Part shown: positions 45,320 to 54,132 of the stretch, one piece after another
Layout of the letters: the number at the start of each line of letters is the position of its first letter
Position numbering within the stretch: position 1 is the first letter of the stretch
Source: a virus
Strand: one strand, 5' to 3'
Length of the DNA stretch: 57,008 nucleotides
Virus record (IMG/VR): IMGVR_UViG_3300044611_000653
Location: 1 to 57,008 of that record
Translations under genes and position numbers: made by a program
Notes under the pieces: model-generated
Told to the model about the DNA's origin: nothing
The model's database searches: none
The model's input: only the letters and a program-made list of their open reading frames with translations

Positions 45320-46927
45320 ATGGCAACAGTAGATAAAAACTTTAGAATTAAGAATGGTTTAGTTGTTGAGGGATCAACAGCTACAGTAAATGGATCTAAT
45401 ATCCTTACTGAAAACTCACTAGAATTTATTCAAGATACCGTAGCGGCACAACTTGTAGACGGAACACATACAAACATTTCAGTAAGTTATAATGACACTA
45501 CTGGAACAATTAGTTTAACTGGCGCAGTAACATACACAGACGAGCAAGCACAAGATGCCGTCGGTAACGCAGTCGGAACTGGACTTTCATACAACGATAC
45601 AACAGGTGCAATATCTGTTGACACAGCCACAATTCAGGCTCGTGTTGCAGATGTATCTGACACTGAAATTGGATACCTTAATGGCGTAACATCTTCAATT
45701 CAGACACAATTAGACGATAAGTCAACTGCAAGCAAAACCGAAACATTAACAAATAAGACCTTAACATCACCAAACATAAATGAAAACGTAGCTCTTACAG
45801 CAACCGCTACAGAACTTAACATTCTTGATGGTGCAACACTTTCTACAACAGAACTTAACTATGTAGATGGCGTAACTTCTTCAATTCAAACACAATTAAA
45901 CAATAAATTTGATTCAGCAAATGCTTCAACAACAAATATTTCAGAAGGCACAAACCTTTACTTTACAGATGAAAGAGCACAAGATGCTGTAGGAAATGCT
46001 GTAGGTAATGGTCTTGATTATGATGATGCAACAGGAGCAATTTCTGTAGACCCTTCAGAGTTTACATTAAACTCTATCGGCGCACCATCTGCAGCAGTGG
46101 CTTTAAACAGTCAAAAGATTACTGGCCTTGCAACACCAACAGATTCAACAGATGCATCAACTAAAGGCTATGTTGACGGATTAATTACAACAGAGGTATC
46201 AAATCGCAACACTGCAATTTCAACAGCAGTTAGCAATTTAGTAGACGGCGCACCAGACCTTCTTAATACTCTTAATGAATTAGCAGCAGCAATTAATGAT
46301 GACGCTAACTACACAACAACTATTACAACAGCATTGGGAACAAAGGCCCCACTTGCTTCACCAGATTTAACTGGAGTCCCAACAGCGCCTACTGCAGCAG
46401 CAAACACAAATACTACTCAAATAGCTACAACAGCTTTTGCTAAAGCAGAAGCAGACGCAGCACAGTCAGCAGCGGAAGCCACAGCATCAGGAGATGCAAC
46501 ATCAAAGGCTAACGCCGCTCAAGCAGCAGCAGAAGCCACAGCATCATCTGCTCTTTCTGGAGTAACTGCAGGAACCACAGCGTTTACAGCAGTAAATGTT
46601 AACTCAGTAGCTAAGCAAATTGCTGCAACCACAGGTAATATTGTTACCGCAGCCGCAACTACAGCTTATGCATGGGCAAAGGCTTCATACCGAAGCGGAG
46701 AATTCCTTGTTAAGTCAAAAAATGGAAATCACACAGAAGTTGCAAAAATTATGGTAACTCTAGACTCTTCAGATAACGTCTATATCACAGAATATGGAAT
46801 GTCATCAACAAGTGGAGTTGCACTTCAAACAGTTTCAGCAGATGTAAGCGGAACAGATGTAAGAATTCGTGTAACACCTGCAAATAACAATACCGAAGTA
46901 TTAATTACTGGTACACTGTTAGTATAA
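45320..46927 (+). CDS. Long repetitive tail fibre protein
   Basis: 535 residues. MATVDKNFRIKNGLVVEGSTATV is shared with the protein at 46996. Repeats of TDERAQDAVGNAVGxGLxYxD (two or more copies) and SSIQTQLDDKSTASKTETLTNKTL; then Ala-rich helical shaft (AAEATASGDATSKANAAQAA) and a compact C-terminal domain. A PLASPxLTGVPTAPTAAANT stretch is shared with the 47395 protein, indicating recombination or duplication among fibre genes. Confidence 0.85.
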   Translation: MATVDKNFRIKNGLVVEGSTATVNGSNILTENSLEFIQDTVAAQLVDGTHTNISVSYNDTTGTISLTGAVTYTDEQAQDAVGNAVGTGLSYNDTTGAISVDTATIQARVADVSDTEIGYLNGVTSSIQTQLDDKSTASKTETLTNKTLTSPNINENVALTATATELNILDGATLSTTELNYVDGVTSSIQTQLNNKFDSANASTTNISEGTNLYFTDERAQDAVGNAVGNGLDYDDATGAISVDPSEFTLNSIGAPSAAVALNSQKITGLATPTDSTDASTKGYVDGLITTEVSNRNTAISTAVSNLVDGAPDLLNTLNELAAAINDDANYTTTITTALGTKAPLASPDLTGVPTAPTAAANTNTTQIATTAFAKAEADAAQSAAEATASGDATSKANAAQAAAEATASSALSGVTAGTTAFTAVNVNSVAKQIAATTGNIVTAAATTAYAWAKASYRSGEFLVKSKNGNHTEVAKIMVTLDSSDNVYITEYGMSSTSGVALQTVSADVSGTDVRIRVTPANNNTEVLITGTLLV

Positions 46928-46942
46928 TTAAATAAAAGGCCA

Positions 46943-46963
46943 GGGGAGAGCCTGAATCTCCCC
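46943..46963 (+). terminator. Intergenic hairpin
   Basis: GGGGAGA / TCTCCCC stem of seven pairs, loop seven, followed by an A-rich stretch. It may attenuate transcription between two fibre genes; no T-tract. Confidence 0.5.
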
Positions 46964-46995
46964 ACAAAAAACAATTAGGGGATATGTGAACTTAA

Positions 46996-47352
46996 ATGGC
47001 AACAGAGAATAAAAACTTTAAAGTTAAGAATGGAATAAATGTCGCAGGAGATGCCACATTTGATTCTAACGTCGTATTAGGTTCAACCCCCCTTAGATTT
47101 GACACAACAACAAACAAACTACAGATCCAATTAAATGGAACCTGGAGTCCAATTGCATTTGTGGCAGATATTCCAGATATGGCAACAGAAATAGGCTTTA
47201 TGGATGTTGGTCTGGCTATTGATTACAATGGTCTTCCAATCTATACAGTTCAGGCAAACGGAGTAAGTACAACAGCAACTAAATTCGCAGACGGTGGAGC
47301 CCCATCAACTTCAACATATGGGTTAACATTCGATTCTGGAGTTATAGTCTAA
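46996..47352 (+). CDS. Small fibre protein
   Basis: 118 residues with N-terminus MATENKNFKVKNGINVAGDA, nearly the same as the 45320 protein, then FDTTTNKLQIQLNGTWSPI (module of the NT..L..NG.W type) and a short C-terminal domain. Possibly a fibre cap or duplicated N-terminal adaptor. Confidence 0.75.
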   Translation: MATENKNFKVKNGINVAGDATFDSNVVLGSTPLRFDTTTNKLQIQLNGTWSPIAFVADIPDMATEIGFMDVGLAIDYNGLPIYTVQANGVSTTATKFADGGAPSTSTYGLTFDSGVIV

Positions 47353-47394
47353 TAAAAAATAAATGCTATAATTAGCAAATAAGGGGTAATAAAT

Positions 47395-49860
47395 ATGTCA
47401 ACAGTAAGAATTCAAGTAAGACGAGGAACAGCATCAGAATGGACCTCAGCAAATCCTACACTAGCCGCAGGTGAACTAGGTGTTGAAACAGACACCAGAA
47501 AAATTAAGGTCGGATCTGGAAGCACAGCATGGACCAGCCTTTCATACATTGCAGCAGACTCACCAGCAATTTCAGAAATTGCACAAGATGCAATTGATGC
47601 AGCCCTTTCAATGGGAGCAGGTCTTACAAAATCTTACAATGACAACGGTAATACAATTTCTATTAACATCGATGATTCTGTTGTTGCACTTAAAACTTAT
47701 GTTGACTCCCAAGTAGGCTCATTACAAAATACTGTAACTCAAGACTACGTACCAGTAGAAGATGTTGGAAACCCTGGCGGACCAGCAAAATTAGATGTTG
47801 ATGGAAATTTATTAATTCCTAAATCAAGCATTATAATTGAAGGATCTACAGCTAATGAATTTGAAACAACACTTACAGCAACAAATCCAACAGCAGATCG
47901 AACTATTTCTTTGCCAGATAATTCAGGAACCGTAGCTTTAGTAGGAGATATTGCAGAACTTTCACAAGATGCAATTAATGACTCTATTTCTGCAGGATTT
48001 GGTATAACAAAATCTTATAACGACAATACAAATACAATAGAATTAGTCGTAGACACCTCAGAAGTTGCAACTGTAGTAGCACTAAACTCAGTAGCTTCTT
48101 CTTTAAATATACATAAAGCAGCGCATGTTGCCACAACATCTGCCTTAGCAGCAACTTATACAGCAGGATCTGCTGATTTAGGAAATGGAACTGGAATTGG
48201 TGCAACATTAACAATGAACTCAAATGGAACATTATCAATAGATGATGTTTTATTAGTTGCAGGATATAGAGTTGTTGTAAAAGATCAAGCAAATAACATT
48301 CATAATGGTATTTATGAGGTTACAAATGCTGGATCAGCATCCGCCCCAGTAGTTTTAACTAGAGCTCAAGACTACAATAATTCAAATGAACAATTACCTC
48401 TTGATGTAGAACAGGGCGATGTTATCTACGTAATAAGCGGAACAGAAAATGGCCTAAAGCAATTTTCTCAAATATATACAGGAACAAATACAGATGGATC
48501 TGTTAGAATTGGTACAGATGCAATAGACTTTACACAAATATCAGGAACATCAAGCTTTAATGTAGGAGATGGAATACTTAAAACAGATAACACTATTCGT
48601 GTAGATACAGAATTTGTTTTAACTACAGCAGAAGCAGATACAACATATTTGAAAATTTTAGATGCAGGTACAACATACTTAAGCCAAGCAGATGCTGCAT
48701 CAGATTATTTAACAATAACTGGTGCAGAAACAACTTATTTAACCCAAGCAAATGCTGGCACAACATATTTAACTCAAGCAAATGCAACAAGTACTTATTT
48801 TGCAAAAAATACAAATGAAATTGGCAATGCAAACATTGCATCTAATGCTGGTATTCAGGCTACAAAAATATCTGGAACTGCAATTACAGGAGCAGATACA
48901 GCAACAGTAACAAATACAATGCTTGCAGGATCTATTGCTAATGATAAGCTTTCTAATTCAACAATTTCAGGAAAAGCACTTGGAACTAATTTAGATGCAT
49001 TAACAATTGGAACTGGTTTAACTGGTACATCTTATAATGGTTCATCACCAGTAACAGTTGAAATAGATTCAACAGTTGCTACTTTAACTGGCTCACAAAC
49101 ACTTACAAATAAAACAATTACTGCACCTCTTGGATTAGTAAAAGGAGATGTCGGCCTTGGTAACGTAGATAACACTACAGATGCTAATAAGCCAGTGTCA
49201 TCAGCAACACAGACAGCTCTTGATCTAAAGGCACCGTTGGCCTCACCAGCACTTACTGGAGTCCCAACAGCCCCTACAGCAGCAGCAGCAACTAACACTA
49301 CGCAAATTGCTACTACAGAGTTTGTTCGTGCAGAAGTTGCAGCACTTGTAAATAGTGCAGGTTCAACACTTGATACTCTTGGAGAAATTGCAACCGCTCT
49401 TGGAAATGATGCAAACTTAAGCACAACACTTACAAACAGCATTGCATTAAAAGCCCCACTTGATTCACCAACATTTACTGGAACAGTAACAGTTGCAGCA
49501 GCAGGTGTAGCATTTACAGATGGAACTCAAACTAAAGAAGGCGTTCCTTCAAGAACTCCAATTATTTCAAAAACTGCAAACTACACACTTTCAGCAGCAT
49601 CTGAAAGAGATTCATTAATTGAAGTAAACTCTACAGATCCTGTAACAATTACAATTCCAACAAATTCAGCAGTTGCTTTCCCAACAGGAACAACACTAGA
49701 TATACTTGGAGTTAATACAGGATTAATTACAATTGCAGGAGATACAGGCGTAACAGTAAATGCTACTCCTGGATTAAAACTACGTACTCAATGGTCATCA
49801 TGTACATTATTCAAGAGAGCAGAAAACTCTTGGGTAGTATACGGCGACCTGAAGTCATAA
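47395..49860 (+). CDS. Large tail fibre / receptor-binding protein
   Basis: 821 residues. N-terminal IQVRRGTASEWTSANPTLAA followed by GELGVETDTRKIKVGSGSTAW is the classic phage fibre attachment module. Middle: Ala/Thr beta repeats, including a SQADAASDYLTITGAETTYL series near 420-470 with TTYLTQANA units. C-terminal head about 740-821. It shares PLASPALTGVPTAPT with the 45320 protein. TATAAT 47367-47372 and AAGGGG RBS. Longest gene in the window; probable host-range determinant. Confidence 0.88.
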   Translation: MSTVRIQVRRGTASEWTSANPTLAAGELGVETDTRKIKVGSGSTAWTSLSYIAADSPAISEIAQDAIDAALSMGAGLTKSYNDNGNTISINIDDSVVALKTYVDSQVGSLQNTVTQDYVPVEDVGNPGGPAKLDVDGNLLIPKSSIIIEGSTANEFETTLTATNPTADRTISLPDNSGTVALVGDIAELSQDAINDSISAGFGITKSYNDNTNTIELVVDTSEVATVVALNSVASSLNIHKAAHVATTSALAATYTAGSADLGNGTGIGATLTMNSNGTLSIDDVLLVAGYRVVVKDQANNIHNGIYEVTNAGSASAPVVLTRAQDYNNSNEQLPLDVEQGDVIYVISGTENGLKQFSQIYTGTNTDGSVRIGTDAIDFTQISGTSSFNVGDGILKTDNTIRVDTEFVLTTAEADTTYLKILDAGTTYLSQADAASDYLTITGAETTYLTQANAGTTYLTQANATSTYFAKNTNEIGNANIASNAGIQATKISGTAITGADTATVTNTMLAGSIANDKLSNSTISGKALGTNLDALTIGTGLTGTSYNGSSPVTVEIDSTVATLTGSQTLTNKTITAPLGLVKGDVGLGNVDNTTDANKPVSSATQTALDLKAPLASPALTGVPTAPTAAAATNTTQIATTEFVRAEVAALVNSAGSTLDTLGEIATALGNDANLSTTLTNSIALKAPLDSPTFTGTVTVAAAGVAFTDGTQTKEGVPSRTPIISKTANYTLSAASERDSLIEVNSTDPVTITIPTNSAVAFPTGTTLDILGVNTGLITIAGDTGVTVNATPGLKLRTQWSSCTLFKRAENSWVVYGDLKS

Positions 49861-49872
49861 GGAGAATTATAA

Positions 49873-51210
49873 ATGAGTAAAAGAGCTGGTAGAAAATCAC
49901 AGTCATCAAATGACTTTTTAGAGCCAAAACCCGTAGAAAATTTAACTGTAACAGATGTTGGAACAAGTAGGACGTATAACGATGGCGCAGCAGATCTTTC
50001 TTGGGAGCTACCAGCTGGATCACCGCCAGCAACTTCTTACTCAATAACAACAAATCCTAGCTCATCAACTTTTACAACATCAAATACATCATATAGAGTA
50101 GAAGGATTATCATCTGACACCTCTTATGTATTTTTAGTAACTGGATCTAATGCTGCTGGAACATCTGCTGCAACATCATCTAGTTCGACATTAATCACTA
50201 CTGTACCAGCACAACCTGTTTCTGTAAGCGCATCTTCACCAACTGTAAATCAAGATAGCGTTTCCTGGTCATCAGGAGGAACTGGCGGTAAGACAATTAC
50301 AAGCTATACCGTTGTTTCTTCAGATGGACCTGAGTACACAAATCAAACTTCACCAGCAACAATTTCAGAAACTGGAGGAACATCACAGACCTATACAATT
50401 TATGCAATAAATGCTAATGGAACGTCTTTGGGAGCAACCACCGCTTCTGTAACTACAACGGCACCGTTCTTCCCACCGTTCTTCCCGTACTTCCCACCGT
50501 TCTTCCCGTACTTCCCACCGTTCTTCCCGTACTTCCCACCGTTTTTCCCATTCTTCCCGTTCTTCCCACCGTTCTTCCCGTACTTCCCACCGTTCTTCCC
50601 GTACTTCCCACCGTTTTTCCCATTCTTCCCGTTCTTCCCACCGTTCTTCCCACCAAGATTTGGACCGTTCTTCCCACCAGCATTTGGACCTTACTTCGTC
50701 AGATGCGTAGATGGAGACACTTTAATATTAACAAGCGAAGGATTAAAACCTGCTAGAGATATTAAGATGGGTGACAAGTTGCTAACAGTAGACGCTAAAG
50801 CAATCTCTGAAGAGTCTAACTTTGCACCACTTCAAATAAATGTCAATGATTTGCAAATAGGAAATCTTGTACACACTGAAGTGACAAATATAATAGCCTC
50901 AGATAAAGTAGATAGAGTTTACTTTAACGATGACGTAACAGCTCAATTTACTGAAACTCACCCAATATTCGTAAAGCGAAATAATGAATATCGTGTAGTA
51001 GAAGCAGGCACAGTGCAAGAAGGAGATTCTTTAATAAAAATTAATCTAGAGTCTCTAAAAGAAACACTGTCTATGCCAGAGGTGATATCAGAAATAGAGG
51101 TTACAAAGGTAAATAAAGTAACTTTAGATTCACCAAAAGATGTATACACATTTAGTTGTGATTCATATAACTGGTATTTTGCTGGTAATATATTAACTCA
51201 CAATAAATAG
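49873..51210 (+). CDS. Fn3 protein with Phe/Pro/Tyr repeat and C-terminal Hint (intein-like) domain
   Basis: 445 residues in four parts. Basic N-terminus (1-20); two fibronectin-III domains (about 20-110 and 112-197); an extraordinary FFPPFFPYFPPFFP-type repeat (198-276) of Phe, Pro and Tyr only, with a few Gly/Arg/Ala at the end; then a Hint domain from Cys278 (CVDGDTLILTSEGLKPARDI) with the block-B motif TETH (Thr360, His363) and a terminal His443-Asn444-Lys445. An N-S acyl shift at Cys278 could cleave or ligate the repeat; Lys after Asn argues against splicing. RBS AAGGAG. Directly upstream of the hydroxylase cluster. Confidence 0.88.
   Translation: MSKRAGRKSQSSNDFLEPKPVENLTVTDVGTSRTYNDGAADLSWELPAGSPPATSYSITTNPSSSTFTTSNTSYRVEGLSSDTSYVFLVTGSNAAGTSAATSSSSTLITTVPAQPVSVSASSPTVNQDSVSWSSGGTGGKTITSYTVVSSDGPEYTNQTSPATISETGGTSQTYTIYAINANGTSLGATTASVTTTAPFFPPFFPYFPPFFPYFPPFFPYFPPFFPFFPFFPPFFPYFPPFFPYFPPFFPFFPFFPPFFPPRFGPFFPPAFGPYFVRCVDGDTLILTSEGLKPARDIKMGDKLLTVDAKAISEESNFAPLQINVNDLQIGNLVHTEVTNIIASDKVDRVYFNDDVTAQFTETHPIFVKRNNEYRVVEAGTVQEGDSLIKINLESLKETLSMPEVISEIEVTKVNKVTLDSPKDVYTFSCDSYNWYFAGNILTHNK
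50464..50700 (+). repeat. Phe/Pro/Tyr-coding tandem repeat
   Basis: Near-perfect nucleotide repeats of CCGTTCTTCCCACCG and TTCCCGTACTTCCC units, GC-rich relative to the surroundings and written with almost one codon per amino acid (TTC, CCG, CCA, TAC), a sign of recent expansion by slippage or recombination. Confidence 0.85.
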
Positions 51211-51217
51211 TAAAATA

Positions 51218-51246
51218 ATTATTAGGGCCCAAAAGGCCCTAATAAT
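51218..51246. terminator. Bidirectional terminator-like hairpin
   Basis: Perfect 12-bp stem ATTATTAGGGCC / GGCCCTAATAAT with a five-base loop. Separates the tail cluster from the oxygenase cluster. Confidence 0.75.
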
Positions 51247-51247
51247 C

Positions 51248-51276
51248 TTGACAATATATATATAATTATATATAAT
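51248..51276 (+). promoter_or_regulatory. Promoter of the downstream oxygenase operon
   Basis: TTGACA 51248-51253, a 17-bp spacer, TATAAT 51271-51276, about 23 nt before the ATG, with AGAAAG near the start. Confidence 0.75.
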
Positions 51277-51299
51277 ATATTTCTAGCAGAAAGAATAAA

Positions 51300-52019
51300 A
51301 TGTCAGATATTTATGATATAGACAGCAATCCTTGGTTTACAAAAGATAGGTCGGAATCAACTTCTTTTAGAGTAGAAAGATCTTTTGGAAATATTAAAGT
51401 TTTAAATCCAGGAATTGGATTAAATATTTATCAATCAGCTATTACAAGCGATGTTTGTGAAACATCAATTAAAACATTAGAAGATAAATTAACTAACGGA
51501 TCACTTTATAAATGGTCAGAGGCACAAGTTACAACTTCCGACAAGCCAGTAAAATCTGCAAGAGACTGTGTTGATTTTAAATTCAAGCCAGAAAACCTTG
51601 GACAAAGAAATGAAAACAATGCAGAACTTTTAGATATGCATAAATCAATATATGATGTATTAAAAAAATGTATAGATGATTATTGTCAATACTGGGGAAT
51701 TAATGTAATATATTATGAAGCATTTAACTTTGTAAAATACACAAGCCCAGGACAACACTTTAGAGTTCATGCAGATCATGGACCGCATTATAATTGTACA
51801 GTATCTGCTGTAATTTATTTAAACGATAACTACGAAGGCGGAGAAATAGCATTTCCAAGATTAGACAAATTAGTATACAAACCAAAACGTGGTGATGTAG
51901 TGATATTCCCATCAAACTATATATATGAACACTCTTCAGAACCAATGATTTCTGGGGATAAGTATTCAGTTGTAGTTATGATGGATATTAATCTATTAGG
52001 ACATAAGGAGAACAAATGA
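51300..52019 (+). CDS. 2OG-Fe(II) oxygenase, prolyl-4-hydroxylase type
   Basis: 239 residues. Iron ligands His157-x-Asp159 (VHADHG) and His211 (YEHSS); core IYLNDNYEGGEIAF; Lys221 at the 2OG position (GDKYSVVVM). DCVDFKFKPENLG and YYEAFNFVKY are shared with the next gene, so the two are paralogues. First gene of the operon after the Hint protein. Confidence 0.9.
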   Translation: MSDIYDIDSNPWFTKDRSESTSFRVERSFGNIKVLNPGIGLNIYQSAITSDVCETSIKTLEDKLTNGSLYKWSEAQVTTSDKPVKSARDCVDFKFKPENLGQRNENNAELLDMHKSIYDVLKKCIDDYCQYWGINVIYYEAFNFVKYTSPGQHFRVHADHGPHYNCTVSAVIYLNDNYEGGEIAFPRLDKLVYKPKRGDVVIFPSNYIYEHSSEPMISGDKYSVVVMMDINLLGHKENK

Positions 52020-52675
52020 CAAATACTCAGACATGGTCTAGCGCAGAAGATTTAGGTTCTGGAATTTGGGTGTACAGAGATGTTTTAACAAAAGATTTAA
52101 ATTTAATTGAAAGATTAGAAAAAGAACTAGATGGCAAGTCTCCAAATTACACCTGGCAACCAGCATATGTTGGATATCAAGAAAGAATGCCAGAGTATAG
52201 AGAATGCGTTGATTTTAAATTTAAAAAAACAGACATAGAGCAAGACAAATCAGAAGTTTCTTTATCTTTACAGCAAATATGGCAAGACTGCTACGACAAA
52301 CAAGCACCAGCAGTTCAAGATTATTGTAAAAAACATAATATACATAAACTGCAATACTGGGAAGCTTTTAATTTTATTAAATATGTGCCTGGTCATCACT
52401 TTATGGAACATCATGATCATGGGTTCTCCTATAACTGTACAGTTTCATTGGTAGGGTATTTAAATGACGACTATGAAGGTGGAGAGTTATATTTTAGATT
52501 ACAAAATTTAAATATTAAGCCAAAAACAGGAGATTTATACATATTCCCATCTACATATATGTATCCTCATCAAGCTAAAGTAGTTAAATCAGGAACTAAA
52601 TATTCTTTGGTTACAATGTTAGATTATAGTGCTAAATTCCATACTCAGGAAATGTATCAAGATACTGGCAACTAG
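52016..52675 (+). CDS. 2OG-Fe(II) oxygenase, prolyl-4-hydroxylase type (paralogue)
   Basis: 219 residues, ATGA overlap with the gene before. His132-x-Asp134 (MEHHDHG), His185 (YPHQAK), Lys195 (GTKYSLVTML). Shares ECVDFKFK and YWEAFNFIKY with the preceding protein, and like it uses Lys instead of Arg for 2OG. Substrate unknown, probably different because the N-terminal regions diverge. Confidence 0.9.
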   Translation: MTNTQTWSSAEDLGSGIWVYRDVLTKDLNLIERLEKELDGKSPNYTWQPAYVGYQERMPEYRECVDFKFKKTDIEQDKSEVSLSLQQIWQDCYDKQAPAVQDYCKKHNIHKLQYWEAFNFIKYVPGHHFMEHHDHGFSYNCTVSLVGYLNDDYEGGELYFRLQNLNIKPKTGDLYIFPSTYMYPHQAKVVKSGTKYSLVTMLDYSAKFHTQEMYQDTGN

Positions 52676-53394
52676 TGTCAATACTAAAAGCGTACAAGAC
52701 TAATCCAGACTCATTTATTATAGAGCCTCTTTCTATAAAAAGAGATTGGATGGAAAACACACCTGATAAACATGCTTATCATTGTTTTCCTGTCACTATG
52801 GCAAATTCAATTGGCTGGACACTCTCTTGTCCAGTTGATTTAAAATTTATATGGAATGGAATAACAGATACAACACCAGATACTGTTAAAATATTGTCTG
52901 GAGAGCAATACGGATATACTGGTAGAGGACAAGGAACAGTTAGTCTTATGACTGGTTTAATATTTAAATCAAAACAAGACGTCAGTTTATTAACTATAAA
53001 TTGTTTAAATTACTTTTATGAAGACTTTGAAGTAATGGCTTCATTAATTAGTACATCATTTTATCCAAACGAATTACCATTAGCAATAAAAGCAAAAACT
53101 GCAAATAAAGAAATTATAATAAAAGCTGGCACTCCAATAGCAACAATTATTCCAATTTCATTAACTAAATTAAAGGATGAGTTTATAGAAATAGAAAATT
53201 TTATACACAATCCAGAATATGCTCAAAAACAAAAAAGTTATGGAGATGCTGCTCAAGAAATAAACAAATCTGGGCAGTGGACAGACTGGTATAGAGATGC
53301 TGTAGATGAAAATAAAAATTCAGTTGGATCACACGAAGTTAAATCATTAAAACTAAAAGTAATAGATAATACCTTGGATAAAAATAATGAATAA
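52675..53394 (+). CDS. DUF6065-like protein (GTG start)
   Basis: 239 residues; shares one base with the previous stop. IIEPLSIKRDWMENTPDKHAYHCFP and GWTLSCPVDLKFIWNGITDT fit the DUF6065 pattern, and KAGTPIATIIPIS closes the core. No catalytic motif is recognised. Its placement between hydroxylases suggests a substrate, chaperone or partner. Confidence 0.7.
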   Translation: MSILKAYKTNPDSFIIEPLSIKRDWMENTPDKHAYHCFPVTMANSIGWTLSCPVDLKFIWNGITDTTPDTVKILSGEQYGYTGRGQGTVSLMTGLIFKSKQDVSLLTINCLNYFYEDFEVMASLISTSFYPNELPLAIKAKTANKEIIIKAGTPIATIIPISLTKLKDEFIEIENFIHNPEYAQKQKSYGDAAQEINKSGQWTDWYRDAVDENKNSVGSHEVKSLKLKVIDNTLDKNNE

Positions 53395-54115
53395 TAAAAT
53401 TAAATTTGTTTCTAATAGACCATGGCTAAACAAAGATAGTATATCAAAACCCTCCCCATCAATTAAAGAAATACCAGAATGGTTTAGGAAAGCAGATAGA
53501 TTTGCAATAAATCCATTAACAAAAGATTACTGGAAAGGTCCAGACGGAGGCAAAATACCAACCTGGAAAGCGTGTCCAGCAATATTTGATATTCTTGGAA
53601 CAGGATATGTTTTAAAAACTCCATGCGATGTTAAATTTTATTTAAAAAATAATAAAATGTCAGTAGAAATTAAAGAAGAAAAATATAAAGACTTTTGTTC
53701 TGAAAGACAACCAATGCCGCAATTTGTTCATCCGCAGGGATATTATAAAGAACATTTTGCATGGTATCCAGACTGGGCAATAGAACTTCCAGAAGGATAT
53801 AGTGCATTATATACAACCCCATTTAATAGATTTGACTTGCCATTTCTTATGTCTGCAGGAATTGTAGATAATGATAAAATAAATTTACCAGGTACAATGC
53901 CCTTTTTTATTATAAAAGGATTTGAAGGCGTGATTCCAGCAGGAACACCTTATGCACAAATAATTCCATTTAAAAGAGAAGATTGGCACTCAGAAGTTTT
54001 TATAGAAAATCCAAATAGTCTATATAAAAAAAATCAAAATAACAGCGATAAATATAGAGTAAAAGATGGTGGAGTTTATAAAAATGAAGTTTGGTCTAAA
54101 AGAAACTATGAATAG
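53387..54115 (+). CDS. DUF6065-related protein
   Basis: 242 residues, overlapping the previous gene by 8 nt. ACPAIFDILGTGYVLKTPCDV, VKFYLKNN and VIPAGTPYAQIIPFKRE parallel the same positions in the 52675 protein, so the pair are distant paralogues. Similar proteins with KSCPPF-like motifs occur in T4-like marine phages. Function unknown. Confidence 0.65.
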   Translation: MNNKIKFVSNRPWLNKDSISKPSPSIKEIPEWFRKADRFAINPLTKDYWKGPDGGKIPTWKACPAIFDILGTGYVLKTPCDVKFYLKNNKMSVEIKEEKYKDFCSERQPMPQFVHPQGYYKEHFAWYPDWAIELPEGYSALYTTPFNRFDLPFLMSAGIVDNDKINLPGTMPFFIIKGFEGVIPAGTPYAQIIPFKREDWHSEVFIENPNSLYKKNQNNSDKYRVKDGGVYKNEVWSKRNYE

Positions 54116-54132
54116 GATGGTATAATAAATAT

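Noticed and set aside
47480-49442. Alternate-strand and alternate-frame ORFs in the tail fibre genes
   Set aside because: Leu/Gln or Val/Ala-only shadows created by repetitive Ala/Thr codons.
50453-50683. Minus-strand frame made of VGRTGRMGKT-like repeats
   Set aside because: Exact complement of the Phe/Pro-coding repeat; no expression signals.
49873-51210. A true splicing intein in the Hint protein
   Set aside because: Asn444 is followed by Lys and the stop, so there is no C-extein with Cys/Ser/Thr; hedgehog-like N-terminal processing fits better.
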